From the IMG/VR virus record IMGVR_UViG_3300023184_004051, positions 1 through 64,000 of that record: DNA of 64,000 bases; one strand, given 5' to 3'. The notes under the pieces are model-generated. The model was given only the letters and a program-made list of their open reading frames with translations. It ran no database searches and was not told where the DNA came from. Within the stretch, counting starts at the first letter, position 1; every line of letters begins with the position of its first letter. This document shows positions 7,581 to 15,210 of the stretch, piece after piece. The position numbers and the translations under genes were made by a program. Source of the DNA: a virus.

Positions 7581-7814
7581 GTGACCGATGAGGATGACGA
7601 AAAACTTGTAGCCGATTGGCTACTCGCCCACTTCAGCAATGAGGACATTTTGATTGGCATTGACCAATACGCGAATGTCCTTCTTGGGATGACAGGCGAA
7701 GCCTTCATTGCGATGGTGAAGCGAGGCGACAAAGTGAGTCACCTCCACTTCCGAGCGCAAGCCGTTGCCGACCTCGTGCCACTACTTGACAGGGAGGAAG
7801 CCAGCGATGGTTGA
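7581..7814 (+). CDS. Hypothetical protein (77 aa)
   Basis: A 77-residue protein if started at GTG 7581 (VTDEDDEKLVADWLLAHF). The frame is open back to GTG 7506, but that extension crosses the divergent promoter and adds a Cys/Arg-rich tail, so I prefer the internal GTG, eight bases after a TAAGGT hexamer. The sequence is alpha/beta with an acidic start. It overlaps the next membrane-protein gene by 8 bases. Function unknown. Confidence 0.5.
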   Translation: MTDEDDEKLVADWLLAHFSNEDILIGIDQYANVLLGMTGEAFIAMVKRGDKVSHLHFRAQAVADLVPLLDREEASDG

Positions 7815-8073
7815 CAAGCAATGGCAAAAGTTTGAGCGGGCTGAACGACGCAAGAGAAAGCGTGAGGCTTGGAAAGCCAAACCGACGAGCGACAAAGCCG
7901 CAATCATCTGGCTCTATTCCATTTTTGGATTTCTTGCCTTCATCGTAATCACCGGATTACTCGGCGTAATGGTCGCCTGTAATCTTTCCGATTTCCGACA
8001 CGCTTGGCCGGTGGATGTTGCGGCATTGCTCGTAGCCGTGTCGCTCGCCGCTGCTCAAAAGTTGAGTGACTGA
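7807..8073 (+). CDS. Small membrane protein (88 aa)
   Basis: An 88-residue protein with a strongly basic cytoplasmic N-terminus (QWQKFERAERRKRKREAWK). Two hydrophobic segments follow (IIWLYSIFGFLAFIVITGLLG and VDVAALLVAVSLAAA). Two-helix topology and small size resemble phage-encoded membrane modulators or holin-like proteins, but no specific family is recognised and it is far from the lysin. It overlaps both neighbours. Confidence 0.6.
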   Translation: MVDKQWQKFERAERRKRKREAWKAKPTSDKAAIIWLYSIFGFLAFIVITGLLGVMVACNLSDFRHAWPVDVAALLVAVSLAAAQKLSD

Positions 8074-8249
8074 TGCCAGACATTCCAAAACGGAGCGAAA
8101 TCACCATTGACTTTTCGGGTGAGGAACTTATCCAAATCGGTCAGGCTTGCGTAGCAATGAACTGCACCTTTGGTGAGTTTATTGACAAAGCAATCCGAAA
8201 CTTAGTAGAGAACAGCACGAAAGAGAGTGGCAATGGGCATCTTGCTTGA
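8073..8249 (+). CDS. Small hypothetical, ribbon-helix-helix-like (58 aa)
   Basis: A 58-residue protein. The layout, a short strand (SEITIDFSGEEL) followed by two helices (IQIGQACVAMNCTFGEFIDKAI and RNLVENS), matches the size and pattern of ribbon-helix-helix DNA-binding proteins. That is inference from pattern only. The ATG overlaps the upstream stop (TGATG) and the 3' end overlaps the next gene by 17 bases. Confidence 0.5.
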   Translation: MPDIPKRSEITIDFSGEELIQIGQACVAMNCTFGEFIDKAIRNLVENSTKESGNGHLA

Positions 8250-8814
8250 CATCATTTTTGGCATCATCAGCATCAACATTCTTTGGATTGGGATGTTTGT
8301 TGTCGCCCATTGGTATTACAAAATCAAAGCCCGTCGAGCAGGCAAAAAAATCCAAAACAGCACAGCGCCAGAGCCGACGGTTAGCGAGCCGTCAAGCGAA
8401 CCTGACACGGGCATCAGCACCTACCTGTTGGCGATTGAGAACTACGGGGCATCCATCATCCGCTTAGGCGAGGATGGATGGGTCACGGCTCAGACCTACT
8501 TGGGCGATGCTGAAAACGAAGTCGAGGCGGAAGTCCTCGCAAAGCAAGCCGGTTGGCGTGTTGAAGGAGATTGGTCTGCTGAAGCCGACATCAACACGGT
8601 TTCTGTCGTTCCAAAACTCGCCGCCGCTTCGTTCGTGGCCTCTAGTGAAATCGAGCCGGAGAAGGCGCTCTTTATGGCGAAACTCGCCGGAATGACCGAA
8701 GTTGTCTCGGTGGTGAAGCAAGAAGTCCTTGCCGATGACGGCAAAGTGGTCGTCTACTTCTCTGTGGGCATCCCGCAGGGATGGGTGGATAGTGAAATCG
8801 TTGCGTGGGCCTGA
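8233..8814 (+). CDS. Membrane-anchored hypothetical protein (193 aa)
   Basis: A 193-residue protein with one N-terminal transmembrane segment (LLDIIFGIISINILWIGMFV), a basic stretch (KIKARRAGKK), a Ser/Pro/Glu-rich linker (residues about 45-62) and a soluble C-terminal domain with two similar sections (AEVLAKQAGWRVEGDW and ALFMAKLAGMTEVVSVV). ATG 8233 is preferred over GTG 8227. Two TAGTGAAA words lie in the coding sequence as in-frame AGT-GAA-ATC (Ser-Glu-Ile). Function unknown. Confidence 0.55.
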   Translation: MGILLDIIFGIISINILWIGMFVVAHWYYKIKARRAGKKIQNSTAPEPTVSEPSSEPDTGISTYLLAIENYGASIIRLGEDGWVTAQTYLGDAENEVEAEVLAKQAGWRVEGDWSAEADINTVSVVPKLAAASFVASSEIEPEKALFMAKLAGMTEVVSVVKQEVLADDGKVVVYFSVGIPQGWVDSEIVAWA

Positions 8815-8833
8815 AATGGAGTAGGGTGAAGCC

Positions 8834-9187
8834 GTGATTACGCCGACTTCGCTCCTGCAACGCATCGTCGCCAAAGCGCGCCGACAACATTTCACTACGG
8901 TTGCCGTGTGGCTGCCGAGCGAGCAGGATGAGTGGGATGAAATCCAAATGGAAGTCGCCACAGAAACAGCAATGCTCGCTGCGATTGACATTATTCGGTG
9001 GCAAGCCGATGCTTGGAACGACCTGATTTCAGCAGTTCAGAAAGTCGGGGTCGAGGTCGAAGTGAACGAGGAAGCGCATCAAGAACTTGACGAGATGATG
9101 GGTCGCCTCAGGGCGGCAATCAGCGTCGCCCAAGATGTGCTAGGGATTGACGAGAACTACTTGAAAGGCATCAACAATGAGCGATGA
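8834..9187 (+). CDS. Hypothetical protein (117 aa), leaderless GTG start
   Basis: A 117-residue mainly helical, acidic protein. TAGGGT (8822-8827) lies exactly six bases before the GTG at 8834, the window's recurrent leaderless arrangement. Heptad-like stretches (VEVEVNEEAHQELDEMMGRL) suggest a coiled coil. It overlaps the next gene by 11 bases. Not recognised. Confidence 0.6.
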   Translation: MITPTSLLQRIVAKARRQHFTTVAVWLPSEQDEWDEIQMEVATETAMLAAIDIIRWQADAWNDLISAVQKVGVEVEVNEEAHQELDEMMGRLRAAISVAQDVLGIDENYLKGINNER

Positions 9188-9527
9188 GCAAATCACCACG
9201 CCAGAGGATGACGGCGTTCCAAATCCGTTTGACGACGGAGTGGTGGAAATCGCGGCGGTGCAGGCTGGCATCGAAGCCATCAAGAAAATCCACGCCATTG
9301 AGCGGGAGTTGCTGGCGAGGGCGGTTCAGGTCATCTGCGAGTTGACTTCCAACTCACCACAGGATGTCATCGCCAACCTGTCAAAGGGTTTGGATGGGGA
9401 ATACGACAAGGCAGTAGACACGGCTACGGCATCAGCAAAGGTCGCTCGGTTGTATGTTCCAAATCAGGGGCCTGATGGCAAGCCCACCCTGAAAATCACC
9501 AAGAACCTGCGTGGTCTGACGGACTAA
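9177..9527 (+). CDS. Hypothetical protein (116 aa)
   Basis: A 116-residue helical protein beginning MSDEQITTPEDDGVPNPFDDG, with a helix-rich middle (AIKKIHAIERELLARAVQVICEL). It has weak resemblance in its middle to the protein at 17114-17383 (both have a V-x-W/V-I-x-EL-T-x-x-P segment followed by a V/I-x-x-x-L helix), suggesting distant paralogy. The gene is followed by a clear hairpin. Function unknown. Confidence 0.55.
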   Translation: MSDEQITTPEDDGVPNPFDDGVVEIAAVQAGIEAIKKIHAIERELLARAVQVICELTSNSPQDVIANLSKGLDGEYDKAVDTATASAKVARLYVPNQGPDGKPTLKITKNLRGLTD

Positions 9528-9532
9528 TCACC

Positions 9533-9566
9533 ACGACAGGGCTACCCGTTTGGGCAACCCTGTCGT
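9533..9566. terminator. Bidirectional hairpin between converging genes
   Basis: A perfect 9-bp stem ACGACAGGG (9533-9541) / CCCTGTCGT (9558-9566) with an inner CCC/GGG pairing around GTTT. It lies 5 bases after one gene stop and 9 bases before the opposing gene's stop. There is no T run, so it may stop transcription weakly or protect 3' ends. Confidence 0.65.
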
Positions 9567-9574
9567 AGCAACAT

Positions 9575-9856
9575 CTAGTCGCCTTCGGTGGCGATGGGAA
9601 CGAAGCGTGGGCATCCTCTATCGTGGTGATAGGGCAGGAACTTTTCGGGGTAGCGCCCATCAGCATCCTCGTTGACCCACTCAATGAAACTTTCGCAACA
9701 CGCTTGGTAAGCCATCGTTGCGTAAGCGGAAACAGCAAACCCGCCTGAACTGAGCAGAGCGTTCCAATCCCATTGCGAGGGGTGAGCGAGAGTTTGCCCA
9801 CCAACGATTTCGTCGTGGTCAACCTCGATTTGGATGGTGACTGTGTATTTGGTCAT
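9575..9856 (-). CDS. Hypothetical protein (93 aa)
   Basis: A 93-residue protein beginning MTKYTVTIQIEVDHDEIVGG. The ATG at 9856 has an AAAGGAA ribosome site and is fed by the promoter at 9884-9912, so I prefer it over an upstream in-frame ATG. The N-terminal strand pair and the later CCESFIEW and YHHDRGCP segments have Cys/His residues that could bind metal. No family recognised. Confidence 0.6.
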   Translation of the reverse strand: MTKYTVTIQIEVDHDEIVGGQTLAHPSQWDWNALLSSGGFAVSAYATMAYQACCESFIEWVNEDADGRYPEKFLPYHHDRGCPRFVPIATEGD

Positions 9857-10314
9857 TCGGGGTTCCTTTCGCTTGGCCGCCACATCATAGTGGGGTTTAG
9901 TGGTGATGTCAAGCCAAACGCCCCAAACTCTTTATTGGCAATCAGCGTGATACCCGTCACTTTTGGAAGCCTGCTAGCATCCATCGCTCGCAATGTCGCT
10001 CGGCGGTTTTGCTGATACTGACGCATCCCCTCACGGCAGATGTCGCAACGGCACTTGTGACGGAAGTAGCAGGACAAGCCGTGCTGAACGACCCGTCGGG
10101 TCTTGCGGGTGCAGGTCGGGTTCCCGCATCCGCATTGCTGAACGACGGGCTTCCGATACTTTTGACGGTAGAGCCGGTAAGCCTCCTTGCAGAGTTCACA
10201 GCGACACTTGTGGTTGGTGTACATCGAATATCGCCCGTGTCTCCCTCGCAGGGTCACGGAGCCTTGTGTGCAGGTGGTGTTCCCACAGGCACAGGGTCGG
10301 GTTTCGGTTTCCAT
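9853..10314 (-). CDS. Tandem zinc-module protein (153 aa)
   Basis: A 153-residue protein with two copies of a Cys-rich module: CACGNTTCTQG...HKCRCELCKEAYRLYRQ and CGCGNPTCTRK...HKCRCDICREGMRQYQQ. Each half combines CxCGNxxC with H-K-C-R-C-x-x-C followed by a basic helix. This C-R-C-D-x-C-R type module recurs in actinophage small proteins, sometimes near HNH or WhiB-like proteins. Nucleic-acid binding is likely. The start is the second of two ATGs, with AGGAG upstream. Its 3' end overlaps the next promoter and gene by a few bases. Confidence 0.65.
   Translation of the reverse strand: METETRPCACGNTTCTQGSVTLRGRHGRYSMYTNHKCRCELCKEAYRLYRQKYRKPVVQQCGCGNPTCTRKTRRVVQHGLSCYFRHKCRCDICREGMRQYQQNRRATLRAMDASRLPKVTGITLIANKEFGAFGLTSPLNPTMMWRPSERNPE
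9884..9912 (-). promoter_or_regulatory. Consensus sigma-70 promoter, minus strand
   Basis: TTGACA (9912-9907) and TATGAT (9889-9884) are separated by exactly 17 bases, the best consensus promoter in the window. It lies within the 3' part of the zinc-module gene and drives the gene starting at 9856. Confidence 0.8.
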
Positions 10315-10321
10315 CATTCTC

Positions 10322-10777
10322 CTAGTAGACAATCTCAAAGTGATGCTTCACCACTTTTGGCGTGACCTTCTTGGCGAACCGTGAAGGTGCTGAGTACGGG
10401 TTTGCTTTGACAGCCACTTTTGGAGTAGGCTTCGCAGTCGCTTTTGCAACTGTTGTCAGTGGTGATGACACAACTTTGGGTTGGTTCAGTTGACGCTCAA
10501 TCTCGTAGTCAATGTCAAACCCGATGTCATCAGAGTCATCAGCAAAGTAGTAATCCTCGTCAACGAAGTAGTCAACGGTTGACGCAAGATACTCGTCAAA
10601 GGTTTCCTCGTCAAACAGGTAGAAGGGCAACTCGCTCTCCCCGCATCCGAGAAGGTTCGCCCAATCAGCGTCGGTCAACCCTCGTGTGAAGTCAATCTCA
10701 AACTGATACTTATTCGCGAGGAAGGCGATGTCAGCATCGTCAAGTTGCTTGGAGTAGAAATCCTTTTCGGCAGTCAT
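10322..10777 (-). CDS. Acidic hypothetical protein (151 aa)
   Basis: A 151-residue protein. The first 100 residues are highly acidic (FDEETFDEYLASTVDYFVDEDYYFADDSDDIGFDIDYE region), and the last 50 are basic and Pro/Ala/Lys-rich (KATAKPTPKVAVKANPYSAP). This split charge, DNA-mimic-like front and basic tail, is unusual, but no family is recognised. The ATG at 10777 overlaps the upstream stop (TAATG). Anti-restriction DNA mimicry is only a speculation. Confidence 0.6.
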   Translation of the reverse strand: MTAEKDFYSKQLDDADIAFLANKYQFEIDFTRGLTDADWANLLGCGESELPFYLFDEETFDEYLASTVDYFVDEDYYFADDSDDIGFDIDYEIERQLNQPKVVSSPLTTVAKATAKPTPKVAVKANPYSAPSRFAKKVTPKVVKHHFEIVY

Positions 10778-11214
10778 TAGAACCTCCACCATTCGGTGCG
10801 CTCCACGCAACACCAATCGTTGTTCGGGATGGGGTCACCGAGGAAGTGCGTGTTGCTATCGGCTAGGGCGCAAACGATGACGCTCACGGCTTCACCATTG
10901 ACCGTTGCCTCAGCCTCCACGATGGAGTAGCCAGCGTTGGCTTCCATCTGAAGCATTGACAGCACTTGGTCACTCAGGGGCAACTCGTAGACCTCGCCAA
11001 CGGCGTTTTCATTCGTGTTGTCGGTCATCACCAAATACGGAAATGCTCGGTGGTCACGGCCATAGAACAGTCGAGCAGACGGCATCACCGCAAGCCCTAC
11101 ATTCTCAATGACCTCGCTCTCAATCCAATCGTGCAGTCGCTCGCCTTTGCGGAGTGTTCCGTAGGCAAAGAACAGCACAGTTTTTATGTCTGTGGTTTCG
11201 CTTGTCGTTGTCAT
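10777..11214 (-). CDS. Gamma-glutamylcyclotransferase-like protein
   Basis: A 145-residue protein of the GGCT/AIG2-like fold. The N-terminal glycine-loop motif is FFAYGTLRKGERLHDWI (residues about 15-31), and a GEVYELP strand and the acidic MEANAGYSIVEAE segment follow, where a catalytic Glu is expected. Members cyclise gamma-glutamyl amines or peptides; in phages the substrate is unknown. TACACT lies seven bases before the ATG on this strand, so the transcript is probably leaderless. It is divergent from the gene at 11261. Confidence 0.8.
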   Translation of the reverse strand: MTTTSETTDIKTVLFFAYGTLRKGERLHDWIESEVIENVGLAVMPSARLFYGRDHRAFPYLVMTDNTNENAVGEVYELPLSDQVLSMLQMEANAGYSIVEAEATVNGEAVSVIVCALADSNTHFLGDPIPNNDWCCVERTEWWRF

Positions 11215-11221
11215 AGCAAAC

Positions 11222-11254
11222 AGTGTAGCACACTCAACTAAACCCTGCTACACT
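11222..11254. promoter_or_regulatory. Divergent extended -10 promoters forming an inverted repeat
   Basis: AGTGTAGCA (11222-11230) and TGCTACACT (11246-11254) are perfect inverted repeats. Each contains an extended -10 (TGCTACACT), one per strand, and each is followed 6-7 bases later by a start codon (11214 minus, 11261 plus). The same TGCTACACT is used at 55031-55039. Confidence 0.65.
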
Positions 11255-11260
11255 TTTCGT

Positions 11261-11464
11261 ATGAACGAGGACAGAGTAGAAGTTTCCTTTGTGTATCAAG
11301 GGCGACAGATAGAGACACGGTTCTGCCCACGCTCGCAGGCTGACAAGTGGGGCCGGCAGATGGTCACCATCTACGCCGGAATGTTGAACGGTTCCTACCG
11401 TATTCGGGAACTGCCAAACACCAATGAAATCAAGGTCAATCACTATTTCATAGAAGTGACTTGA
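11261..11464 (+). CDS. Small hypothetical protein (67 aa), leaderless
   Basis: A 67-residue basic protein beginning MNEDRVEVSFVYQGRQIETRF. TACACT at 11249-11254 leaves six bases before the ATG. The alternating hydrophobic pattern (VEVSFVYQ, MVTIYAGML, IKVNHYFIEV) suggests a small beta-rich fold. No family recognised. Confidence 0.6.
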   Translation: MNEDRVEVSFVYQGRQIETRFCPRSQADKWGRQMVTIYAGMLNGSYRIRELPNTNEIKVNHYFIEVT

Positions 11465-11490
11465 CACGGGCTATCCAGCCTGCATAGAAT
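11461..11490 (+). promoter_or_regulatory. Promoter and CACCGACTAAGGAG leader
   Basis: TTGACA (11461-11466) and TAGAAT (11485-11490) are 18 bases apart with TG two bases ahead of the -10. A CAACACCGACTAAGGAG element at 11502-11518 supplies the ribosome site for the gene at 11524. This element recurs at five other gene starts. Confidence 0.75.
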
Positions 11491-11523
11491 GACAACGAAG
11501 CAACACCGACTAAGGAGACAGCA

Positions 11524-12426
11524 ATGCACCAATACCAATACAACAAGGATGCCGTTCTCGCTCAGATGCGTGAGCGTGGCATCGCCAACTTCCAAGAACC
11601 AAACAAGGTGGATGTGGTGACCGGCTCGACCTCGGGCTACCTCGTCAGCGACCTCTTTGATTTGGAAGTGACCGAACTTGGCAACCGTCGTGTCAACATC
11701 ACCGTTCACGATGTCGCTGAGTTGCGCACCCTCATTGCCGAGGCTCGTCGCACCGCACCTGCCAACCATCACCGTTCGCTCTTTCGGTTCAACTCCCAAA
11801 TGAACAAGGCAGTTGCCGAAGCCACGCGGAAGGCTGAGATGAAGGCTCAGACGCTCTACGCCTACTTGCTGATGGACAACTACGCACCTCGCCTCCACGA
11901 GGGCGATGCGGGTTATGTCGCTCAGGACTACCCCCTCTCCGTCATTGGTCTTGACGAACTCATCTCTGCTTACAACCGAAACCAAGAGATGCTGATGAGC
12001 GACTTTGCGTGGCAAAGTGGTCGTCGCAATGGGCGAGATGTGGCGTTCCTCCGCACGAGCCTCTACGACGAGAACGCTCAATGGTCAACCACCGCCTACG
12101 GCTTCTCGGTAGCGGTCACCGCTAAGGCAACGGTTGATGTGGATGGTGAACTCGCCGTCAAGTATGAAATGGAAACCCTGCAAGACCACTCATCGCGGAT
12201 TGGTGAAGCCATTATGCGCTACTGCCGTGATTTCGCACCGTTGATGTTGACGTTCAATACTGACCGTGACTTGCGTATCGCAAAAGAGTTGGCGAGCAAC
12301 AAGTTGCACCTCATCCTCACCAAGTCAGCCCAACTGTTGCACCACGCCATCACGATGCGTGAGCGTGAGTTGCGAGGCTTGGGCTTTGACATCCAAATCG
12401 CCTACAACGATACGATGGCGGCATAA
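11524..12426 (+). CDS. Hypothetical protein (300 aa)
   Basis: A 300-residue soluble protein, the largest hypothetical in the early-type region. It has its own strong promoter and a CTAAGGAG ribosome site, and uses preferred CGT/GAC/CTC-type codons, so high expression is likely. The middle (RRTAPANHHRSLFRFNSQMNKAVAEATRKAEMKAQTLYAYLL) is helical and basic. The C-terminus (LHLILTKSAQLLHHAITMRERELRGLGFDI) is also helical. No catalytic motif or family recognised. Confidence 0.6.
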   Translation: MHQYQYNKDAVLAQMRERGIANFQEPNKVDVVTGSTSGYLVSDLFDLEVTELGNRRVNITVHDVAELRTLIAEARRTAPANHHRSLFRFNSQMNKAVAEATRKAEMKAQTLYAYLLMDNYAPRLHEGDAGYVAQDYPLSVIGLDELISAYNRNQEMLMSDFAWQSGRRNGRDVAFLRTSLYDENAQWSTTAYGFSVAVTAKATVDVDGELAVKYEMETLQDHSSRIGEAIMRYCRDFAPLMLTFNTDRDLRIAKELASNKLHLILTKSAQLLHHAITMRERELRGLGFDIQIAYNDTMAA

Positions 12427-12440
12427 GAAAGAGAGAAGCG

Positions 12441-12794
12441 ATGAAAGCATTGACCATCACCACCGCCGGAGGGGTTTCCGTTTTGGAAATCCCCGATGGC
12501 GACAATCTTGACGAACTGCAAGAGAGCGTCGGGGGGCTGATTGAACTTATCCGCCTCGGCTCCATCGGTTGCGACCTTTGGTGCAACGAGGAAGGCAGGT
12601 TGCTGAACCTGCCCGTGAACAACATCGCCACCGCTCTATGGTGGCGTGAGAGCATCGGCAATGGCGTGATTATTGACGACGCTCTCGTAGGCGATGTCAT
12701 CATCACGGGTGGGCCTGATGCCAATGGCGACACCCTCGGACTGACCGACGAACAGGTAGCCGGCCTTCTTGCGTTTATTGCTGAACGGTGCTAG
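12441..12794 (+). CDS. DUF3846-like protein (117 aa)
   Basis: A 117-residue protein with the layout I associate with DUF3846: an N-terminal LQESVGGLIELI segment, then LWCNEEGRLLNLPVNNIATALWW, then VGDVIITGGPDANGDTLGLTDEQ. The family is common in actinobacterial and Firmicute phages and plasmids and has no established activity. A GAGAGAAGCG ribosome site precedes the ATG. A TTTTGGAA word (12481-12488) is written as Val-Leu-Glu codons. Confidence 0.75.
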   Translation: MKALTITTAGGVSVLEIPDGDNLDELQESVGGLIELIRLGSIGCDLWCNEEGRLLNLPVNNIATALWWRESIGNGVIIDDALVGDVIITGGPDANGDTLGLTDEQVAGLLAFIAERC

Positions 12795-12823
12795 TCTCTC
12801 GCTTCCCAAGCGAAAGGAAGCCG

Positions 12824-13081
12824 ATGCCTCTACAAGTGGCAGTCACCATCCCACCCCATCCAAAATCGGGGAGGATACACATTGGCAATGACACTTCACC
12901 TGTTGAGGAAATGGCGGAACTTCCAAAACACCGACTTGACATAGACACTTTCACGCCGGAGATTGCCTCGCAGGTTGAGGACATCTTGCTGAAGGAGGGC
13001 TATGTCGTCATCTCGGGATGGGACTACCTCATTGAGATTTCGGTTGCCAACATTGAGCCGTTGCGTGGCAAAAATGGATGA
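12824..13081 (+). CDS. Hypothetical protein (85 aa)
   Basis: An 85-residue protein beginning MPLQVAVTIPPHPKSGRIHIG. ATG 12824 has a GAAAGGA ribosome site and is favoured over an upstream in-frame start. It contains TPEIASQVEDILLKEGYVVISGWDYLIEI, which reads as helix-strand-strand. Overlaps the next gene by 8 bases. Not recognised. Confidence 0.55.
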   Translation: MPLQVAVTIPPHPKSGRIHIGNDTSPVEEMAELPKHRLDIDTFTPEIASQVEDILLKEGYVVISGWDYLIEISVANIEPLRGKNG

Positions 13082-13355
13082 CCAAATCAGCAGAAGGTAT
13101 GTCTACCAATCCCAACACGACACTTCCAAACACAAGGGCAAAAAATCAGTCTACCTCGTTGAGCAAATGAGGGGAAGCAATGTCATCGCCCGCGTGAAGC
13201 CTCTCGGAATGGTCAGGGAAACCACCGCAGTCGAGGAAATCACCATTGCCCTTATCAACGAGAGCATCACAGTCGTTGGCAAATGGGCTAAGACCAAGCG
13301 TGGTCATCACAGTCGTAGTCGTGCAGTTCTCGGTTCAGAGTTTGAGGTGAACTAA
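13074..13355 (+). CDS. Hypothetical protein (93 aa, basic)
   Basis: A 93-residue basic protein beginning MDDQISRRYVYQSQHD. Several lysine/arginine/histidine clusters (KHKGKKSVYL, KWAKTKRGHHSRSR) suggest nucleic-acid contact. ATG 13074 overlaps the previous stop and the gene's own TAA overlaps the WhiB ATG (TAATG), so the cluster is translationally coupled. No family recognised. Confidence 0.55.
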   Translation: MDDQISRRYVYQSQHDTSKHKGKKSVYLVEQMRGSNVIARVKPLGMVRETTAVEEITIALINESITVVGKWAKTKRGHHSRSRAVLGSEFEVN

Positions 13356-13936
13356 TGCCAAGGCCCGTTTACAGCCAGCGAGAAGTTTGGCTCAAAGATG
13401 CCAGATGTCGGGGGATGAACCCAAATCTGTTTTTCCCGATGGATGCTGATGGGCGAATAAAGTTCAAGGTTGACCCGCAAGCCGTAGAAGCGTGTGCCAA
13501 CTGTCCGGTCATTGAGCAATGTGCTGATTGGGCGACCCGCCACGAAGCCTACGGGTATCAAGGTGGAATGACGGAAACCCAACGGGCGCAACGCCGACGC
13601 AAACTGAACATCTTGCTTTGGGAACCGCAACACAACATCACCACCATCAAGCCAGCCGTTCGTTCGTTGCCGGCCCATATCGTTCACGGAACACCAAGCG
13701 GATACAAGATGGAAATCAAGCGGGGTTTTGAGGCTTGCGATGCCTGTCGAGCGGCGCACACGGCGCAGGCTAAGGCGAGCAAAGCAAAGGTGAAACTGCT
13801 GAAACAAGAGCAAGAAGCCGAACGCCAAGCACGGATTTCAGCACGAATGGCGGAACTTGAAGCCGAACGCAAGGCGAACGCCGAGAAGCGAGCGGCGGAA
13901 AAAGCGAAGCGAGCAGCGAGGGCCGCAAGCCGCTGA
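13355..13936 (+). CDS. WhiB-family iron-sulfur protein with long helical tail
   Basis: A 193-residue protein. The WhiB domain has the four [4Fe-4S] cysteines at C18, C47, C50 and C56 (C-x28-C-x2-C-x5-C) and a GYQGGMT turn after them. WhiB proteins occur in actinobacteria and their phages, where they bind the primary sigma factor and change transcription. Unusually, residues 100-193 carry a second CDAC pair and a long Ala/Lys/Glu/Arg-rich helix, making it about twice the usual length. It lies just upstream of the lysis genes. A second WhiB is at 18214. Confidence 0.9.
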   Translation: MPRPVYSQREVWLKDARCRGMNPNLFFPMDADGRIKFKVDPQAVEACANCPVIEQCADWATRHEAYGYQGGMTETQRAQRRRKLNILLWEPQHNITTIKPAVRSLPAHIVHGTPSGYKMEIKRGFEACDACRAAHTAQAKASKAKVKLLKQEQEAERQARISARMAELEAERKANAEKRAAEKAKRAARAASR

Positions 13937-13953
13937 TTTTCCAAAACGGGGGA

Positions 13954-13959
13954 TAACCT
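13954..13959 (+). promoter_or_regulatory. Leaderless promoter -10 (TAACCT) of the lysin
   Basis: TAACCT followed by six bases (TGTGTT) and GTG at 13966. A TTTTCCAAAACGGGGG stretch ending about 5 bases before the -10 carries the TTCCAAAA word (13939-13946), as at several other promoters here. Confidence 0.55.
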
Positions 13960-13965
13960 TGTGTT

Positions 13966-15210
13966 GTGAAAACCTTTCTCGTCAAAGCAACCCGTAGCAT
14001 TATGATGGCAGTCGTGGCGCTCGCTACAGTGGGCGTTTTCACTACGCTCCCTAGCAGCCAAGCACAAGCGGGCGTTCAATCTGCCTGCTCCACTTGGGTT
14101 CGCCTCATTGACATTTCTAGCAACAACGCTCACCCCATCAACTGGACTCTGGTTGCCCGAAATGGCGTTTGGGGCGCATACATCAAGAACTCCGAGAACA
14201 CCACTTATGTCAACGAGTTTTGGAACGAGGACACGGCAGGGGCTACGAAGGCTGGCGTTCCGTGGGGTGGCTACTACTTCGCTCGACCCGGACACGCATC
14301 AGCAGTCGCTTCGGCACAGTTCTTTGTGAAATCCGGTGGCGCTAAGGGCCAACTCCCTCCTGTTTTGGACTTGGAAGTGAACGAGTTGTCCGGTGCGGCA
14401 ACCGTGAACTGGGCGATGACTTGGTTCAACACGGTGAAATCCCTTACGGGTCGCACCCCTGTTCTCTACACGGGTGGCTTCTATGCCTACTCATCAGCAC
14501 CGTCGTTGGCGCAGATGAACCTTTGGCTCGCCGCATATCCAAACGGCTACAAGCCCACTCCTAGCGCCTGTGGTCTGCCACTCCCTTACACGCCTTCACC
14601 TTGGGCGGCTAAGGGTTGGAGCATCTGGCAATACACGAGCGTTGGTCGCATCGCCGGAACCTCAGGAAACATTGACGTTTCAGCAGCCGAGCAATCGTGG
14701 TGGACTTCTGTGACCGGCTCTGGCGTGAAGCCCCCGCAGCCCGGTATCAACAAATACCCAGCCCCCATCTACGCAGGTGGCTCGCACGGAACAAAGGTTG
14801 CTGAAATCCAGCGCATCCTCATCAAGCAAGGACTCCTTCCAAAAGGCTCCGACGACGGCTTCTATGGCCCCAAGACCGTTGAAGCGGTGAAAAAGTGGCA
14901 GGTCATCATCAAGGCAAAGCCCGACGGCTTGTGGTCTAGTGAAACCGACAAGTCCACGACCTATTGGCTTCACCACTACCGCCCCCTTCCCCGGAAGTGG
15001 AACTACCCACGCTTGACTTTTGGAACGCACAACTACCCGTGGGTTCGCACCGCTCAGACGCTCCTGCGTCGTCACGGCTACAACATTTCAGTAGATGGCG
15101 TGTGGGGCAAGCAGACGCACTTCGCAGTAGCGGCTTTCCAAAAGCGGCATCACCTTCCGCCAAGTGGCGTGACCGGCCCGATGACTTGGGTTGAACTGTG
15201 GAAGCGGTAG
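13966..15210 (+). CDS. Endolysin: GH25 muramidase with two peptidoglycan-binding domains
   Basis: A 414-residue secreted lysin. Residues 1-36 form a signal peptide (SIMMAVVALATVGVFTTL, then an AQA-type cleavage site). Residues about 45-245 are a GH25 catalytic domain with LIDISSNN (first Asp), PPVLDLEVN (the D-x-E pair) and KGWSIWQYTS. Two PG_binding_1 domains follow: GTKVAEIQRILIKQGLL...DGFYGPKTVEAVKKWQ (about 270-305) and YPWVRTAQTLLRRHGY...DGVWGKQTHFAVAAFQ (about 350-392). It cleaves the MurNAc-GlcNAc bond. The signal peptide implies holin-independent export is possible. The GTG start is leaderless. Confidence 0.93.
   Translation: MKTFLVKATRSIMMAVVALATVGVFTTLPSSQAQAGVQSACSTWVRLIDISSNNAHPINWTLVARNGVWGAYIKNSENTTYVNEFWNEDTAGATKAGVPWGGYYFARPGHASAVASAQFFVKSGGAKGQLPPVLDLEVNELSGAATVNWAMTWFNTVKSLTGRTPVLYTGGFYAYSSAPSLAQMNLWLAAYPNGYKPTPSACGLPLPYTPSPWAAKGWSIWQYTSVGRIAGTSGNIDVSAAEQSWWTSVTGSGVKPPQPGINKYPAPIYAGGSHGTKVAEIQRILIKQGLLPKGSDDGFYGPKTVEAVKKWQVIIKAKPDGLWSSETDKSTTYWLHHYRPLPRKWNYPRLTFGTHNYPWVRTAQTLLRRHGYNISVDGVWGKQTHFAVAAFQKRHHLPPSGVTGPMTWVELWKR

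Noticed and set aside
8464-8991. Long antisense ORF under the membrane-anchored protein
   Set aside because: It is the reverse-frame shadow of two real + strand genes with good starts.
12350-12733. Antisense ORF under the DUF3846 gene
   Set aside because: The sense frames are clearly coding with ribosome sites; the antisense one lacks any.
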